Below are positions 44,324 through 52,304 of a stretch of 64,000 nucleotides of DNA, piece after piece (within the stretch, counting starts at the first letter, position 1; every line of letters starts with the position of its first letter). The stretch spans positions 1,302,001-1,366,000 of the forward strand of contig NZ_PDJJ01000001.1 of assembly GCF_002563715.1 (NCBI RefSeq), in the 5' to 3' direction. Made by a program: the position numbers and the translations under genes. Origin of the DNA: Isoptericola jiangsuensis (lineage in GTDB: Bacteria; Actinomycetota; Actinomycetes; Actinomycetales; Cellulomonadaceae). Under the pieces are notes generated by a model that had not been told where the DNA came from, did not search any database, and worked only from the letters and a program-made list of their open reading frames with translations.

Positions 44324-44731
44324 CGTCGGCTCCGTCCCGAACCCTCTCCGGCCCTGGCCGATCGCGTCGGCGCCCAGCTCCAGCGCTGAGTCGCACGGTC
44401 GTGTGCTGACTCGCGTGGCGCTTCGCTGACTCGCGCGATCCGACGCTGAGTCACCGGGAAGTGCGCTGACTCGCGGGACGCCGCGCTGACGCGCGCGATC
44501 CGACGCTGAGTCACCGGGAAGTGCGCTGACTCGCGGGACGCCGCGCTGACGCGCGCGATCCGACGCTGAGTCACCGGGAAGTGCGCTGACTCGTGCGGGT
44601 CTGACGGGTGTCCCGGGCAACCGACGAACCCGTGGCGCCCCGGCGTGTCGTCCGCCGGGCGCCGGTGACGTGCGTGCGACGCTCGAACTCGGCAGGCGCC
44701 CCGACCGGTGCAGGCCGGGAAGGGGCACGCC
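44324..44731. other. 408-bp intergenic region holding the second repeat array
   Basis: No plus-strand gene is supported. Just over half of the region is the 20-bp-period array described separately. Reading frames through it encode repeated peptides only because the 60-bp higher-order unit is a multiple of three. Between 44600 and 44731 is the ftsE leader, with GGAAGGGG as ribosome site. I see no convincing terminator for prfB apart from hairpins the array itself could form. Confidence 0.7.
44381..44597. repeat. Tandem array B: GCTGASTC motif at 20-bp period, eleven copies, with a 60-bp higher-order unit
   Basis: GCTGA begins at 44385 and then every 20 bp up to 44585. The blocks 44461-44520 and 44521-44580 are identical over 60 bp, and 44401-44460 is a diverged version. 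Within a 60-bp unit the three motifs read GCTGACTC, GCTGACGC and GCTGAGTC. G-centred and C-centred copies can pair. It is the same motif as array A in the opposite orientation. Confidence 0.92.
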
Positions 44732-45772
44732 GTGATCCGTTTCGAGAACGTCTCGAAGGTCTACGAGCGCGGGGCACGTCCGGCGCTCGACGACGTCTCG
44801 GTCGACGTCGAGCGGGGCGAGTTCGTGTTCCTCGTCGGCGCGTCCGGGTCGGGCAAGTCGACGTTCCTGCGGTTGGTGCTGCGCGAGGAGCGTCCGACGG
44901 GTGGCCGCGTGTACGTGGCGGGCCGCGACCTGACACGGTTGTCGTCGTGGCGGGTGCCGGGGCTGCGGCGGGGCATCGGGATGGTGTTCCAGGACTTCCG
45001 GCTGCTGCCGAACAAGTCGGTGTACGAGAACGTCGCGTTCGCGCTGCAGGTCATCGGCAAGCCGCGCCACGTCATCCGCAGCACGGTGCCGGAGGTGCTG
45101 GAGTGGGTGGGCCTGGACGGCAAGGAGAAGCGGCGGCCGCACGAGCTGTCGGGCGGTGAGCAGCAGCGGGTCGCGATCGCGCGCGCGTTCGTCAACCGGC
45201 CGCCGATCCTGCTGGCGGACGAGCCGACGGGCAACCTGGACCCGACGACGTCGCTGGGCATCATGCGGCTGCTGGACCGCATCAACCGGACGGGCACCAC
45301 GGTGGTGATGGCGACGCACGACGACGAGATCGTCAACGAGATGCGGCGTCGTGTCGTGGAGCTGTCCACGGGTCACGTGGTGCGCGACGAGGCGGAGGCG
45401 GCCTACGGGCGCCGCGAGGAGATCCTGCCGGCGGTCGGTCCGGCGCCGGGGCTGGACGCCCCGGGCCGCGGGGTACCGACACCGCGCATCACGGTGCAGC
45501 CCGAGCCGGGCGACGTGGCGGCCGAGCGGGCGGCGCGGGTCGCCGCCGCGCACGGCGTGTTCGAGGACGTGCCCGCGGCGGATCCGGAGCCCGAGCCGCT
45601 GCCGTCGCGACGCACGCGCGGCGGGGCGTCCGCGTACCGGTCCGCCGGTCCCGACGACCTCGACGTGGAGCCCGACGACGCACACGGCCCCGACGAGCGG
45701 GCGGACGGTCCCGACGAGCGGTCGCTGCGGCACGAGATGTCCGGTGCCGCGCACGGGCGACGGGAGGACTGA
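44732..45772 (+). CDS. ftsE: Cell division ATP-binding protein FtsE with extended C-terminal tail
   Basis: A 346-residue ATPase of the FtsEX complex that activates wall hydrolases during division. The core (1-230) is standard: [14 protein letters not shown], Walker [10 protein letters not shown] (36-44), signature [14 protein letters not shown], Walker B ILLADEP, and the switch His in [15 protein letters not shown]. Residues 232-346 are an unusual acidic, Pro/Arg-rich, low-complexity tail. GTG with GGAAGGGG upstream is chosen because family members begin MIRFENV. ftsX follows two bases later. Confidence 0.94.
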   Translation: MIRFENVSKVYERGARPALDDVSVDVERGEFVFLVGASGSGKSTFLRLVLREERPTGGRVYVAGRDLTRLSSWRVPGLRRGIGMVFQDFRLLPNKSVYENVAFALQVIGKPRHVIRSTVPEVLEWVGLDGKEKRRPHELSGGEQQRVAIARAFVNRPPILLADEPTGNLDPTTSLGIMRLLDRINRTGTTVVMATHDDEIVNEMRRRVVELSTGHVVRDEAEAAYGRREEILPAVGPAPGLDAPGRGVPTPRITVQPEPGDVAAERAARVAAAHGVFEDVPAADPEPEPLPSRRTRGGASAYRSAGPDDLDVEPDDAHGPDERADGPDERSLRHEMSGAAHGRRED

Positions 45773-45774
45773 GG

Positions 45775-46686
45775 GTGCGTCTCCAGTTCGTCCTCGGCGA
45801 GGTGCTGCTCGGCCTGCGCCGCAACGCGACGATGGTGGTCTCCGTGGTCCTCGTGACGTTCGTGTCGCTGACGTTCGTCGGCGCCGCGGCGCTGCTCCAG
45901 CTCCAGGTGACCAAGCTCAAGGGCGACTGGTACGACCTGGTCGAGGTGTCGGTGTTCCTGTGCCCGGACGGGTCGACGGCGCCGACGTGCGCGGGTGGTG
46001 AGGCGACGGACGATCAGGTGGCCGCGCTGGAGCGGACGATCGAGTCCGACCTGGGCGACGTCGTCGCGACGACGTACTACGAGTCGAAGGCGGAGGCGTT
46101 CGAGGCGTTCAGCGCGCGCTACCCGGACGGCTACGAGGGGACGCAGCTCACCGAGGACGACATGCAGGCGTCGTTCCGGCTGAAGCTGTCCGACCCGGAG
46201 CAGTACCAGGTGGTCGACGAGGTCCTGTCGGGGCGTGACGGCGTCGAGGTGGTGGAGGACCAGCGGGCGGCGTTCGAACCGTTGTTCCTCGTGCTGAACC
46301 GGGCGTCGCTCGTGGCGGTGGGCCTGGCCGGCGTGATGCTGCTGGCGGCGACCCTGCTCATCGTGACGACGATCCGGCTGTCCGCGGTGTCGCGGCAGCG
46401 CGAGACGGGGATCATGCGTCTGGTGGGCGCGTCCACGCTGTTCGTGCAGCTCCCGTTCATGCTGGAGGGGGCGATCGCGGCGCTGGTGGGGGCGGTGCTC
46501 GCGGTGGCGGGCCTGTGGGCGGCCGTGCAGTATCTGGTCGTGGACTGGCTCGCGGAGTCCGTGGACTGGGTGAGCAGCGTGACCACCACGGACGTGCTGA
46601 CGATCGCGCCCCTGCTGCTGGGGGTGGCGGTCGGTCTGGCCGCCGTCTCCTCCGCCCTGACCCTGCATCGCTACACGAGGGTGTGA
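45775..46686 (+). CDS. ftsX: Cell division protein FtsX
   Basis: A 303-residue polytopic partner of FtsE with four helices. Helix 1 is near 20-45. A large extracellular loop (45-170) contains a Cys pair (CPDGSTAPTC) and EDDMQASFRLKLSDPEQYQVV. A C-terminal FtsX domain has three helices with RLSAVSRQRETGIMRLVGAS. The extracellular loop is expected to contact a coiled-coil hydrolase activator, which the next gene encodes. Confidence 0.95.
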   Translation: MRLQFVLGEVLLGLRRNATMVVSVVLVTFVSLTFVGAAALLQLQVTKLKGDWYDLVEVSVFLCPDGSTAPTCAGGEATDDQVAALERTIESDLGDVVATTYYESKAEAFEAFSARYPDGYEGTQLTEDDMQASFRLKLSDPEQYQVVDEVLSGRDGVEVVEDQRAAFEPLFLVLNRASLVAVGLAGVMLLAATLLIVTTIRLSAVSRQRETGIMRLVGASTLFVQLPFMLEGAIAALVGAVLAVAGLWAAVQYLVVDWLAESVDWVSSVTTTDVLTIAPLLLGVAVGLAAVSSALTLHRYTRV

Positions 46687-46689
46687 CCC

Positions 46690-48156
46690 GTGAGGACTCC
46701 TGACCTGCGCAAGGTGATCGGTGCCGTCCTGGTGGGGCTGCTGCTGGCAGGACCGGCGGTGCCCGCGGGCGCGGACGAGCTGGACGACCAGCGCGCCGCG
46801 GCCGAGAAGCAGCAGCGCCAGAAGGAGGCGGAGCGCGAGGACCTCCAGCACGAGCTGGAGGACGCCAACGACGAGTTCCGGCAGGCGGTCCTCGACCTCA
46901 ACGAGGTGGAGGGGCGGCTCCCGGTGGCGCAGGCGGAGCTGTCGCAGGCGCAGGCGGTGCTCGCCGAGGCGCGGCGCAAGGCGGAGGTCCTGGCCGACCG
47001 CCTGACGGCGGCCGAGGCCGAGGAGCGGGAGGTCGCGGGGCAGATCGCGGACGGCGAGGGCAAGGTCGCCGAGGCCCGCTCCGACGTCGTCGCGATGGCG
47101 CGCGAGGCGTACCGGCGCGGCGACGACCTGTCCACGCTGGGCCTGGTGACGGGCGCGCAGTCCACACGCGAGTTCCTCGACGACGTCGCCGTGACGTCGT
47201 CGGCGGCGCGCAGCCGGTCGCGTGCGGTGACGGACCTGCAGGAGGCGGAGACGGTCGCGCGCAACCAGCAGGCGCGCCTCGACGCGGTGCGGGAGACCAT
47301 CGCGGAGCTCAAGGCGGAGGCGGACGCGAACGTCGTCGCCGCGCAGGAGGCCGAGCAGGAGGCGGCGGAGCGCAAGGCGGAGGTCGAGCGGCTCATCGCC
47401 GAGCAGCAGGAGCTCAAGGCGTCGATCGCGGCCCAGCGCGAGGACACGATCGCGGAGCTGGAGGAGAACGAGGACCAGCGCGCCGACCTCGAGGCCCAGA
47501 TCAAGGACCTCATGGTCAAGCAGGAGGAGCGTGACCGCCGGCTGGAGGAGGAGCGCCAGCGCCGCCTGGAGGCCGAGCGCAAGAAGCGCGAGGAGGAGGC
47601 CGCGGCGGCGGCCGAGGCGCAGCGCAAGGCCGAGCAGGAGTCGAGCAGGGGCGGGTCCGGCGGCGGTGGTTCCTCCTCGGGCGGTGGTTCCTCCTCGGGT
47701 GGTGGGTCGAGCAGCTCCGGCGGCTCGGGCGGCGGCGGGTCGTCCTCGTCGGGTCCGTTCCTCGGCTGGCCGACGAACTACCACGTGGTGACCAGCTCGT
47801 ACGGGATGCGCTTCCACCCGTCGCTCAACTACTGGCGACTGCACGCCGGTACCGACATCCGCTCCTACTGCGGCACGCCGATCTACGCCGCGGAGAGCGG
47901 CTACGTGGAGCAGGCGTACTACGGCAGCGGGCCGGGCAACAACGTGCTCATCAACCACGGCCGGTACAAGGGTGACAGCGTGATGACGCGCTACCTGCAC
48001 CTGTCGCGGGACACGGTGTTCGTGGGGGAGAAGGTCGACCGCGGCGAGATCATCGGCTACTCGGGCTCGTCGGGGACCTCCACGGCGTGCCACCTGCACT
48101 TCGAGGTGTACGTCAACGGCAGCACGGTCGACCCGATGGGCGGCTGGCTGAACTGA
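46690..48156 (+). CDS. Secreted coiled-coil M23 peptidase, FtsEX-linked murein hydrolase or activator
   Basis: A 488-residue exported protein. The signal peptide is about residues 1-28 (cleavage near AGA-DEL). A long Glu/Gln/Ala/Arg coiled coil spans 30-315, and a Ser/Gly-rich flexible linker spans 316-357. The C-terminal M23 (LytM) domain has HAGTDIRS and CHLHFEVY, giving the zinc ligands, plus TRYLHLS. All metal residues are present, so it could be an active endopeptidase rather than an EnvC-like activator. Position after ftsEX parallels PcsB in streptococci and RipC in mycobacteria. Confidence 0.9.
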   Translation: MRTPDLRKVIGAVLVGLLLAGPAVPAGADELDDQRAAAEKQQRQKEAEREDLQHELEDANDEFRQAVLDLNEVEGRLPVAQAELSQAQAVLAEARRKAEVLADRLTAAEAEEREVAGQIADGEGKVAEARSDVVAMAREAYRRGDDLSTLGLVTGAQSTREFLDDVAVTSSAARSRSRAVTDLQEAETVARNQQARLDAVRETIAELKAEADANVVAAQEAEQEAAERKAEVERLIAEQQELKASIAAQREDTIAELEENEDQRADLEAQIKDLMVKQEERDRRLEEERQRRLEAERKKREEEAAAAAEAQRKAEQESSRGGSGGGGSSSGGGSSSGGGSSSSGGSGGGGSSSSGPFLGWPTNYHVVTSSYGMRFHPSLNYWRLHAGTDIRSYCGTPIYAAESGYVEQAYYGSGPGNNVLINHGRYKGDSVMTRYLHLSRDTVFVGEKVDRGEIIGYSGSSGTSTACHLHFEVYVNGSTVDPMGGWLN

Positions 48157-48162
48157 CGGGTG

Positions 48163-48178
48163 CCGGCCCCGCGGCCGG
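48163..48178 (+). terminator. Hairpin after the ftsEX-M23 operon
   Basis: CCGGCC pairs with GGCCGG around a CCGC loop, 7 bp after the stop. Confidence 0.45.
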
Positions 48179-48201
48179 GCTGCGCCGGGGGAGAAATCCG
48201 C

Positions 48202-48229
48202 TGGACCGGCGTCGTCGTCCGCGTATCCT
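48202..48229 (+). promoter_or_regulatory. smpB promoter
   Basis: A -10 TATCCT (48224-48229) with a possible -35 TGGACC (48202-48207) 16 bp upstream. Unlike many genes here, smpB has a leader of about 20 nt and a strong ribosome site. Confidence 0.45.
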
Positions 48230-48243
48230 GGGTCGTCGCACCT

Positions 48244-48252
48244 GGAAGGAGG
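48244..48252 (+). promoter_or_regulatory. Strong ribosome binding site of smpB
   Basis: GGAAGGAGG, four bases before the GTG. It fixes the smpB start. Confidence 0.8.
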
Positions 48253-48256
48253 AGCC

Positions 48257-48748
48257 GTGGCCAAGAACGCCAGGAAGAAGCCGGAAGACCCCCGCAAGGT
48301 GGTGGCGAACAACAAGAAGGCGCGTCACGACTACGTGATCGAGGACGTCTTCGAGGCGGGCATCGTGCTCTCCGGCACGGAGGTCAAGGCCCTGCGGATG
48401 GGTCGCGCGTCGCTGGTGGACGGCTACGTCGCGATCGACCGCGACGAGGCGTGGCTGGAGAACGTCCACATCCCGGAGTACTTCCAGGGCACGTGGAACA
48501 ACCACACGCCGCGGCGCAAGCGCAAGCTGCTGCTGCACCGCGAGGAGATCGACCGCCTCGGGGTGAAGTCGCGCGAGAAGGGGCACACGATCATCCCGCT
48601 GCGCCTGTACTTCCTGGACGGCCGGGCCAAGGTGGAGATCGCCCTGGCGCGCGGCAAGAAGGAGTACGACAAGCGGCACGCGCTGCGCGAGCAGCAGGAC
48701 ATGCGCGAGGCGCACCGGGCGATCCGGCACCAGGAGCTGCTGTCCTGA
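48257..48748 (+). CDS. smpB: SsrA-binding protein SmpB
   Basis: A 163-residue RNA-binding protein that carries tmRNA to stalled ribosomes. The OB-fold core has [23 protein letters not shown] and SLVDGYVAI. The C-terminal tail [19 protein letters not shown] and the following basic helix mimic the anticodon arm in the decoding centre. Its RNA partner is encoded about 100 bp downstream on the same strand. Confidence 0.97.
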   Translation: MAKNARKKPEDPRKVVANNKKARHDYVIEDVFEAGIVLSGTEVKALRMGRASLVDGYVAIDRDEAWLENVHIPEYFQGTWNNHTPRRKRKLLLHREEIDRLGVKSREKGHTIIPLRLYFLDGRAKVEIALARGKKEYDKRHALREQQDMREAHRAIRHQELLS

Positions 48749-48763
48749 CGGGCCGCGACGGGT

Positions 48764-48786
48764 CCGCGCCGGAAATACCGGTGCGG
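48764..48786 (+). terminator. Hairpin after smpB
   Basis: A nine-base stem CCGCGCCGG/CCGGTGCGG with one G-U pair and an AAATA loop, 15 bp after the stop. Confidence 0.55.
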
Positions 48787-48804
48787 GCCGCCGCGTTGTT
48801 CCAC

Positions 48805-48810
48805 TACGAT
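48805..48810 (+). promoter_or_regulatory. Possible -10 of the tmRNA gene
   Basis: TACGAT lies about 40 bp before the mature 5' end, so the precursor would have a leader removed by RNase P. A clear -35 is not seen. Confidence 0.35.
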
Positions 48811-48850
48811 GGGACGGTCGGCCTGCGGGCCGGCGTTTGACAACACCACA

Positions 48851-49215
48851 GGGGCTGATCGGTTTCGACGGTGGTCGTGCTTCCAGGAGAAGCGGGCCGA
48901 GGACGCAGGCTCATCTCGTGAACGCTTGCCTGCAAACCTATAGGTGCCGATAACAAGCGCACCGACTTCGCCCTCGCCGCCTGAGCGAGCCTCGAAGTCC
49001 GTGAGCCCGGGATCGCTCTCGACCCGGTAGCTCGCGTCATCTAGAGAGCCACTGCTCGTCGCCCTCGTCATCGGGGCGGCGGGGACTTCCAGGTGACTGG
49101 GCCCGTCCGCACCTTGTCTGCGTGAGTGCGGGGGCCGAGAAAAGCACAGCAGACTGCGCCCGGAGAAGTCCTGGGATAGCGCCACCGGACCGGGGTTCGA
49201 TTCCCCGCAGCTCCA
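48851..49215 (+). ncRNA. ssrA: Transfer-messenger RNA (tmRNA)
   Basis: A roughly 365-nt RNA that rescues stalled ribosomes together with SmpB. The 5' end GGGGCTGATCGGTTTCGACG and the 3' end GGTTCGATTCCCCGCAGCTCCA-like segment form the tRNA-like domain. GGGGCTG pairs with CAGCTCC in the acceptor stem. The discriminator A is followed by CAG, so CCA is not encoded and must be added. The internal reading frame gives the tag ADNKRTDFALAA. Pseudoknot regions fill the middle. Confidence 0.96.
48946..48984 (+). other. tmRNA proteolysis tag reading frame
   Basis: Resume codon GCC then GAT AAC AAG, encoding ADNKRTDFALAA followed by TGA. The terminal LAA is the ClpXP-type degron. Confidence 0.9.
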
Positions 49216-49222
49216 CAGCCCT

Positions 49223-49250
49223 GAGAGGCCCCGCCACGGCGGGGCCTCTC
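49223..49250 (+). terminator. Strong hairpin terminator of tmRNA
   Basis: A perfect 13-bp stem (GAGAGGCCCCGCC with GGCGGGGCCTCTC) with only two bases between arms, so the apical pairs will open. It starts 8 bp after the tmRNA 3' end. Confidence 0.85.
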
Positions 49251-49319
49251 GTCGTTCCCGGGCAGCGACGACGCGCTCGATGTGAGGTTGGTCGCTTCGA
49301 GGGTCGTGGGCCCCTTTTT

Positions 49320-49333
49320 CATGCGAATGCATG
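49320..49333 (+). promoter_or_regulatory. Inverted repeat at the alcohol dehydrogenase promoter
   Basis: CATGC-GAAT-GCATG, ending two bases before a TACGGT -10 candidate (49336-49341). The position would suit a repressor. The local base composition is less GC-rich than the surroundings. Leader to the GTG is about 65 nt. Confidence 0.4.
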
Positions 49334-49412
49334 CTTACGGTGAGGGTGATCCCGTTGCCGCGAGCAACGGACCGCCGATGACGTCAACCCGCGTCAGGAA
49401 GAAGGGATCGCC

Positions 49413-50465
49413 GTGCGCGCCGTCGTGTTCGAGAAGTTCCAGTCCGCTCCCGTCGTCACCGAGGTGGACCGTCCGGTCCCCGGCCCCGGTGAGGTGCTCC
49501 TCAAGGTCGCCGGCTCGGGCGCCTGCCACTCCGACGTGAGCATCTACGCCGACTTCACCGCCGACAACCCGGCCGGCATCCGGCCCCCGTTCGTCCTGGG
49601 CCACGAGGTCTCCGGCTGGGTCGAGGAGCTCGGCGAGGGCGTCGCGGGCGTCGAGGTCGGCAGCGCCCACCTCGTCTACGGCCCGATCGGCTGCGGCCGC
49701 TGCCGCGCCTGCTCGCGCGGGCAGGACACCTACTGCGAGAACGTCGCGAGCATGGACTACCTGGCGACCGGTATCGGCCGCGACGGCGGCATGGCCGAGT
49801 ACGTGACCGTCCCGGTGCGGAACCTGGTGCCGCTCGGCGACGCCGACCCCGTCGCGGCGGCCCCGCTGAGCGACGCCGCCCTCACGCCGTACCACGCGAT
49901 CAAGCTCGCGCTGCCGCACCTGGCGGGCGGCGGACGCTTCGCGCTCGTCATCGGCCTGGGCGGGCTGGGTCAGATCGCCGTCCAGATCCTCACCGCGCTG
50001 ACCGGCGCGACCGTCATCGCCACCGACATGAAGCCCGAGGCGATGGAGCGCGCGGCCGCCGCGGGCGCCGTGACGGTCCCGGGCGGCGAGGGCCAGGTGG
50101 AGGCGATCCGGGAGATCACCGGCGGGCAGGGCGTGGACGCCGCCTTCGACTTCGTGGGAGCGGGCCCGACGATCCGTACCGCGCAGGCGTCGATGGCGCG
50201 ACAGGGGCGACTCACGGTCGTCGGCATCGCCGGGGGCACGGCCGAGTGGTCGTTCTTCGCCAACCCGTACGAGGCGACGCTGACCAACACCTACTGGGGC
50301 ACCGTCGAGGAGCTGCACGAGGTGGTCGCGATGTACCGCGCCGGGCAGATCCGCCCCGACGTCGAGCGGTTCTCCCTCGACGACGCCCTCGAGGCGTACC
50401 GCCGGCTGGAGGAGGGCACCCTGACCGGCCGGGCCGTCGTGGTCCCGCACGGCCCCGCGGCCTGA
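49413..50465 (+). CDS. Zinc-dependent NAD(P) alcohol dehydrogenase (MDR family)
   Basis: A 350-residue medium-chain dehydrogenase. Catalytic zinc ligands are Cys38 (GACHSD) and His64-Glu65 (GHE). The structural zinc site is CGRCRACSRGQDTYC (Cys94, 97, 100 and 108). The Rossmann glycines are GLGGLG. The D after the beta strand (VIATDMKPE) suggests NAD rather than NADP. AGAAGGGA serves as ribosome site for the GTG. Substrate is unknown; the sequence is closest in feel to aryl/alkyl alcohol dehydrogenases. Confidence 0.9.
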   Translation: MRAVVFEKFQSAPVVTEVDRPVPGPGEVLLKVAGSGACHSDVSIYADFTADNPAGIRPPFVLGHEVSGWVEELGEGVAGVEVGSAHLVYGPIGCGRCRACSRGQDTYCENVASMDYLATGIGRDGGMAEYVTVPVRNLVPLGDADPVAAAPLSDAALTPYHAIKLALPHLAGGGRFALVIGLGGLGQIAVQILTALTGATVIATDMKPEAMERAAAAGAVTVPGGEGQVEAIREITGGQGVDAAFDFVGAGPTIRTAQASMARQGRLTVVGIAGGTAEWSFFANPYEATLTNTYWGTVEELHEVVAMYRAGQIRPDVERFSLDDALEAYRRLEEGTLTGRAVVVPHGPAA

Positions 50466-50495
50466 CCTGCGGGGACGGCGTGTCGGGACGGGAGA

Positions 50496-50527
50496 TTGTC
50501 AGGACGACTCCCTAATTCCGCTAGGGT
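50496..50527 (+). promoter_or_regulatory. Promoter of the hexosaminidase operon with possible ROK half-operator
   Basis: The -10 is TAGGGT (50522-50527), 7 bp before the GTG, with TTGTCA (50496-50501) as a possible -35 at long spacing. The stretch TTGTCAGGACG-N5-CTAA (50496-50515) agrees at 14 of 20 positions with the segment in front of the ROK regulator gene. CCCTA and TAGGG also form a 5-7-5 inverted repeat over the -10. Confidence 0.5.
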
Positions 50528-50534
50528 GGGCCGG

Positions 50535-52304
50535 GTGGCCGACGACACACCGCTCCCGGCGCCGACGACGGCGCCGCCCACCGTGCCGAGACCTGCTCGG
50601 GCCGAGCCGGGAGGCGGTGCCGTCGTCCTGACCGACGGCACCCGTCTCCACGTCCATCCCGCCCTGCGCCCCGCCGCCCGCTGGTGGCGCCGCGTCACCG
50701 AGGACGCGTTCGGGATCGACCTGGTGACCGAGGACCCCGGCGCCCCGTCCCGCGGGACCGGCACGACGCCGTCCGTCGACCTCGACCTCGACCCCGGGCT
50801 GCCCGCCGGCGGGTACGCGCTGCGCACGAGCCACGACGCCGTCCGTGTGCGGGCCGCGGACCTCGCCGGCGCGCACGCCGCCGTGCAGACGCTGCGCCAG
50901 CTCGCCGGTCCCGACGCCTTCCGCCGGGCGCCGCTGCGCCCGGGCACCGGCCCGGGGCTCCCGGCCGTGGACCTGCACGACGCCCCCGCCCACGGCTGGC
51001 GCGGCGTGCTGCTCGACGTCGCCCGCCACTTCCTGCCGAAGGCGGACGTGCTGCGGTTCGTCGACCTCGCGGCGGCGCACCACCTCGACGTGCTGCAGCT
51101 GCACCTCACGGACGACCAGGGCTGGCGGTTCGAGTCGCGTCGCCACCCGCGCCTGCACGAGGTCGGGTCGTGGCGCACCTCGACGACGGTCGGGACCTGG
51201 CGCACCGGAACGCCCGACGGCCGCCCGCACGGCGGCTACTACACGGCCGACGACCTCCGCGAGGTCGTGGCCTACGCGCGCGAGCGCGGCGTGACGGTGG
51301 TCCCGGAGATCGACGTGCCGGGCCACACGCAGGCGGTGCTGGCGGCGTACCCGCACCTGGCGGCCCAGGACGGCCCGCACGAGGTCCTCACCACGTGGGG
51401 CGTGAGCGCGGACGTCCTCGACCCGTCCGAGGAGGCGCTCGCGGTGTTCCGCGACGTCCTCGACGAGGTGTGCGAGGTGTTCGACTCCCCGTTCGTGGCC
51501 CTCGGCGGCGACGAGGTGCCGCTGACGGCGTGGCGCGCCCGCCCGGACCTGGCGGAGCGGGCGGCGTCGCTGGGACTGACGCGCCCGGACGGGTCGGGTG
51601 ACGTCGCACGGCTGCACGGCTGGTTCGTGGCCCGGCTCGCCGACCACCTGCGCGGGCTCGGACGCCGTGCGGTGGTGTGGGACGAGGCGTTCGGCCCCGA
51701 CCTGCCGCGGGACGCCGTCGTGCTGTGCTGGCGCGGGCACGAGGTCGCGCTGGAGGCGATGGCCGCGGGCCACGACGTGGTGCTCGCCCCGGAGCAGGAG
51801 GTCTACCTGGACCACCGGGCGGCCGAGGACCCGGACGAGCCGGTGCCCGTCGGGTTCGCGCGGACCACCGCCGACGTGTACGCGTTCGAGCCGATGCCGG
51901 ACGCGGTGCGGGCGTCCCGCCCGGACCTGCCGGCGGACCTGCCGGGCCGCCTGCTGGGTGCGCAGGCGCAGGTCTGGACTGAGCACCTCGACTCGGTGCG
52001 CCGCGTCGACTACGCGACGTTCCCGCGCCTGGCGGCGTTCGCCGAGGCCGTGTGGACGACGCGCGAGGTGTCGCGGGAGGTGGGCGGTGCGGCGTCAGCG
52101 GAGTTCCTGGAGCGCCTGGAGCACCACCACCTGCCGCGGCTCGACGCCGCAGGGGTGGAGTACCGACCGACGGCGGGTCCGCGGCCCTGGCAGCGGCGTC
52201 CCGGCGTCGAGGGCTTCCCGCGGGACCTGGCCGCGGAGCGGGCGGCGGCCGGGTGGCGCGGCGCCGGCGGCTGGGTCGAGGACGACGCCGAGGTGACCTC
52301 GTGA
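50535..52304 (+). CDS. Cytosolic GH20 beta-N-acetylhexosaminidase
   Basis: A 589-residue glycosidase releasing terminal GlcNAc or GalNAc by substrate-assisted catalysis. An N-terminal GH20b domain (about 30-150) precedes the (beta/alpha)8 catalytic domain. HGWRGVLLDVARHFLP is the family entry strand, and the catalytic pair Asp326-Glu327 lies in LGGDEVP. Tryptophans typical of the sugar pocket follow (VWDEAF, VWTEHLD). No signal peptide is present, so it acts on imported chitobiose or muropeptide fragments. A GTG placed by the -10 box is used as start. The stop overlaps the deacylase gene. Confidence 0.93.
   Translation: MADDTPLPAPTTAPPTVPRPARAEPGGGAVVLTDGTRLHVHPALRPAARWWRRVTEDAFGIDLVTEDPGAPSRGTGTTPSVDLDLDPGLPAGGYALRTSHDAVRVRAADLAGAHAAVQTLRQLAGPDAFRRAPLRPGTGPGLPAVDLHDAPAHGWRGVLLDVARHFLPKADVLRFVDLAAAHHLDVLQLHLTDDQGWRFESRRHPRLHEVGSWRTSTTVGTWRTGTPDGRPHGGYYTADDLREVVAYARERGVTVVPEIDVPGHTQAVLAAYPHLAAQDGPHEVLTTWGVSADVLDPSEEALAVFRDVLDEVCEVFDSPFVALGGDEVPLTAWRARPDLAERAASLGLTRPDGSGDVARLHGWFVARLADHLRGLGRRAVVWDEAFGPDLPRDAVVLCWRGHEVALEAMAAGHDVVLAPEQEVYLDHRAAEDPDEPVPVGFARTTADVYAFEPMPDAVRASRPDLPADLPGRLLGAQAQVWTEHLDSVRRVDYATFPRLAAFAEAVWTTREVSREVGGAASAEFLERLEHHHLPRLDAAGVEYRPTAGPRPWQRRPGVEGFPRDLAAERAAAGWRGAGGWVEDDAEVTS

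Noticed and set aside
44197-44574. Minus-strand reading frame encoding a 20-residue peptide repeat across array B
   Set aside because: The repeat peptide arises only because the 60-bp unit is divisible by three. There is no ribosome site, and the frame runs antisense into prfB.
44381-44597. Possible CRISPR array
   Set aside because: The spacing is 20 bp with 60-bp identical units, there are no unique spacers of 30 bp or more, and no cas genes are nearby.
49195-49215. A stand-alone tRNA gene suggested by GGTTCGATTCCCCGC
   Set aside because: This is the T-arm of the tRNA-like domain of tmRNA; its acceptor partner is the tmRNA 5' end about 345 bases upstream.
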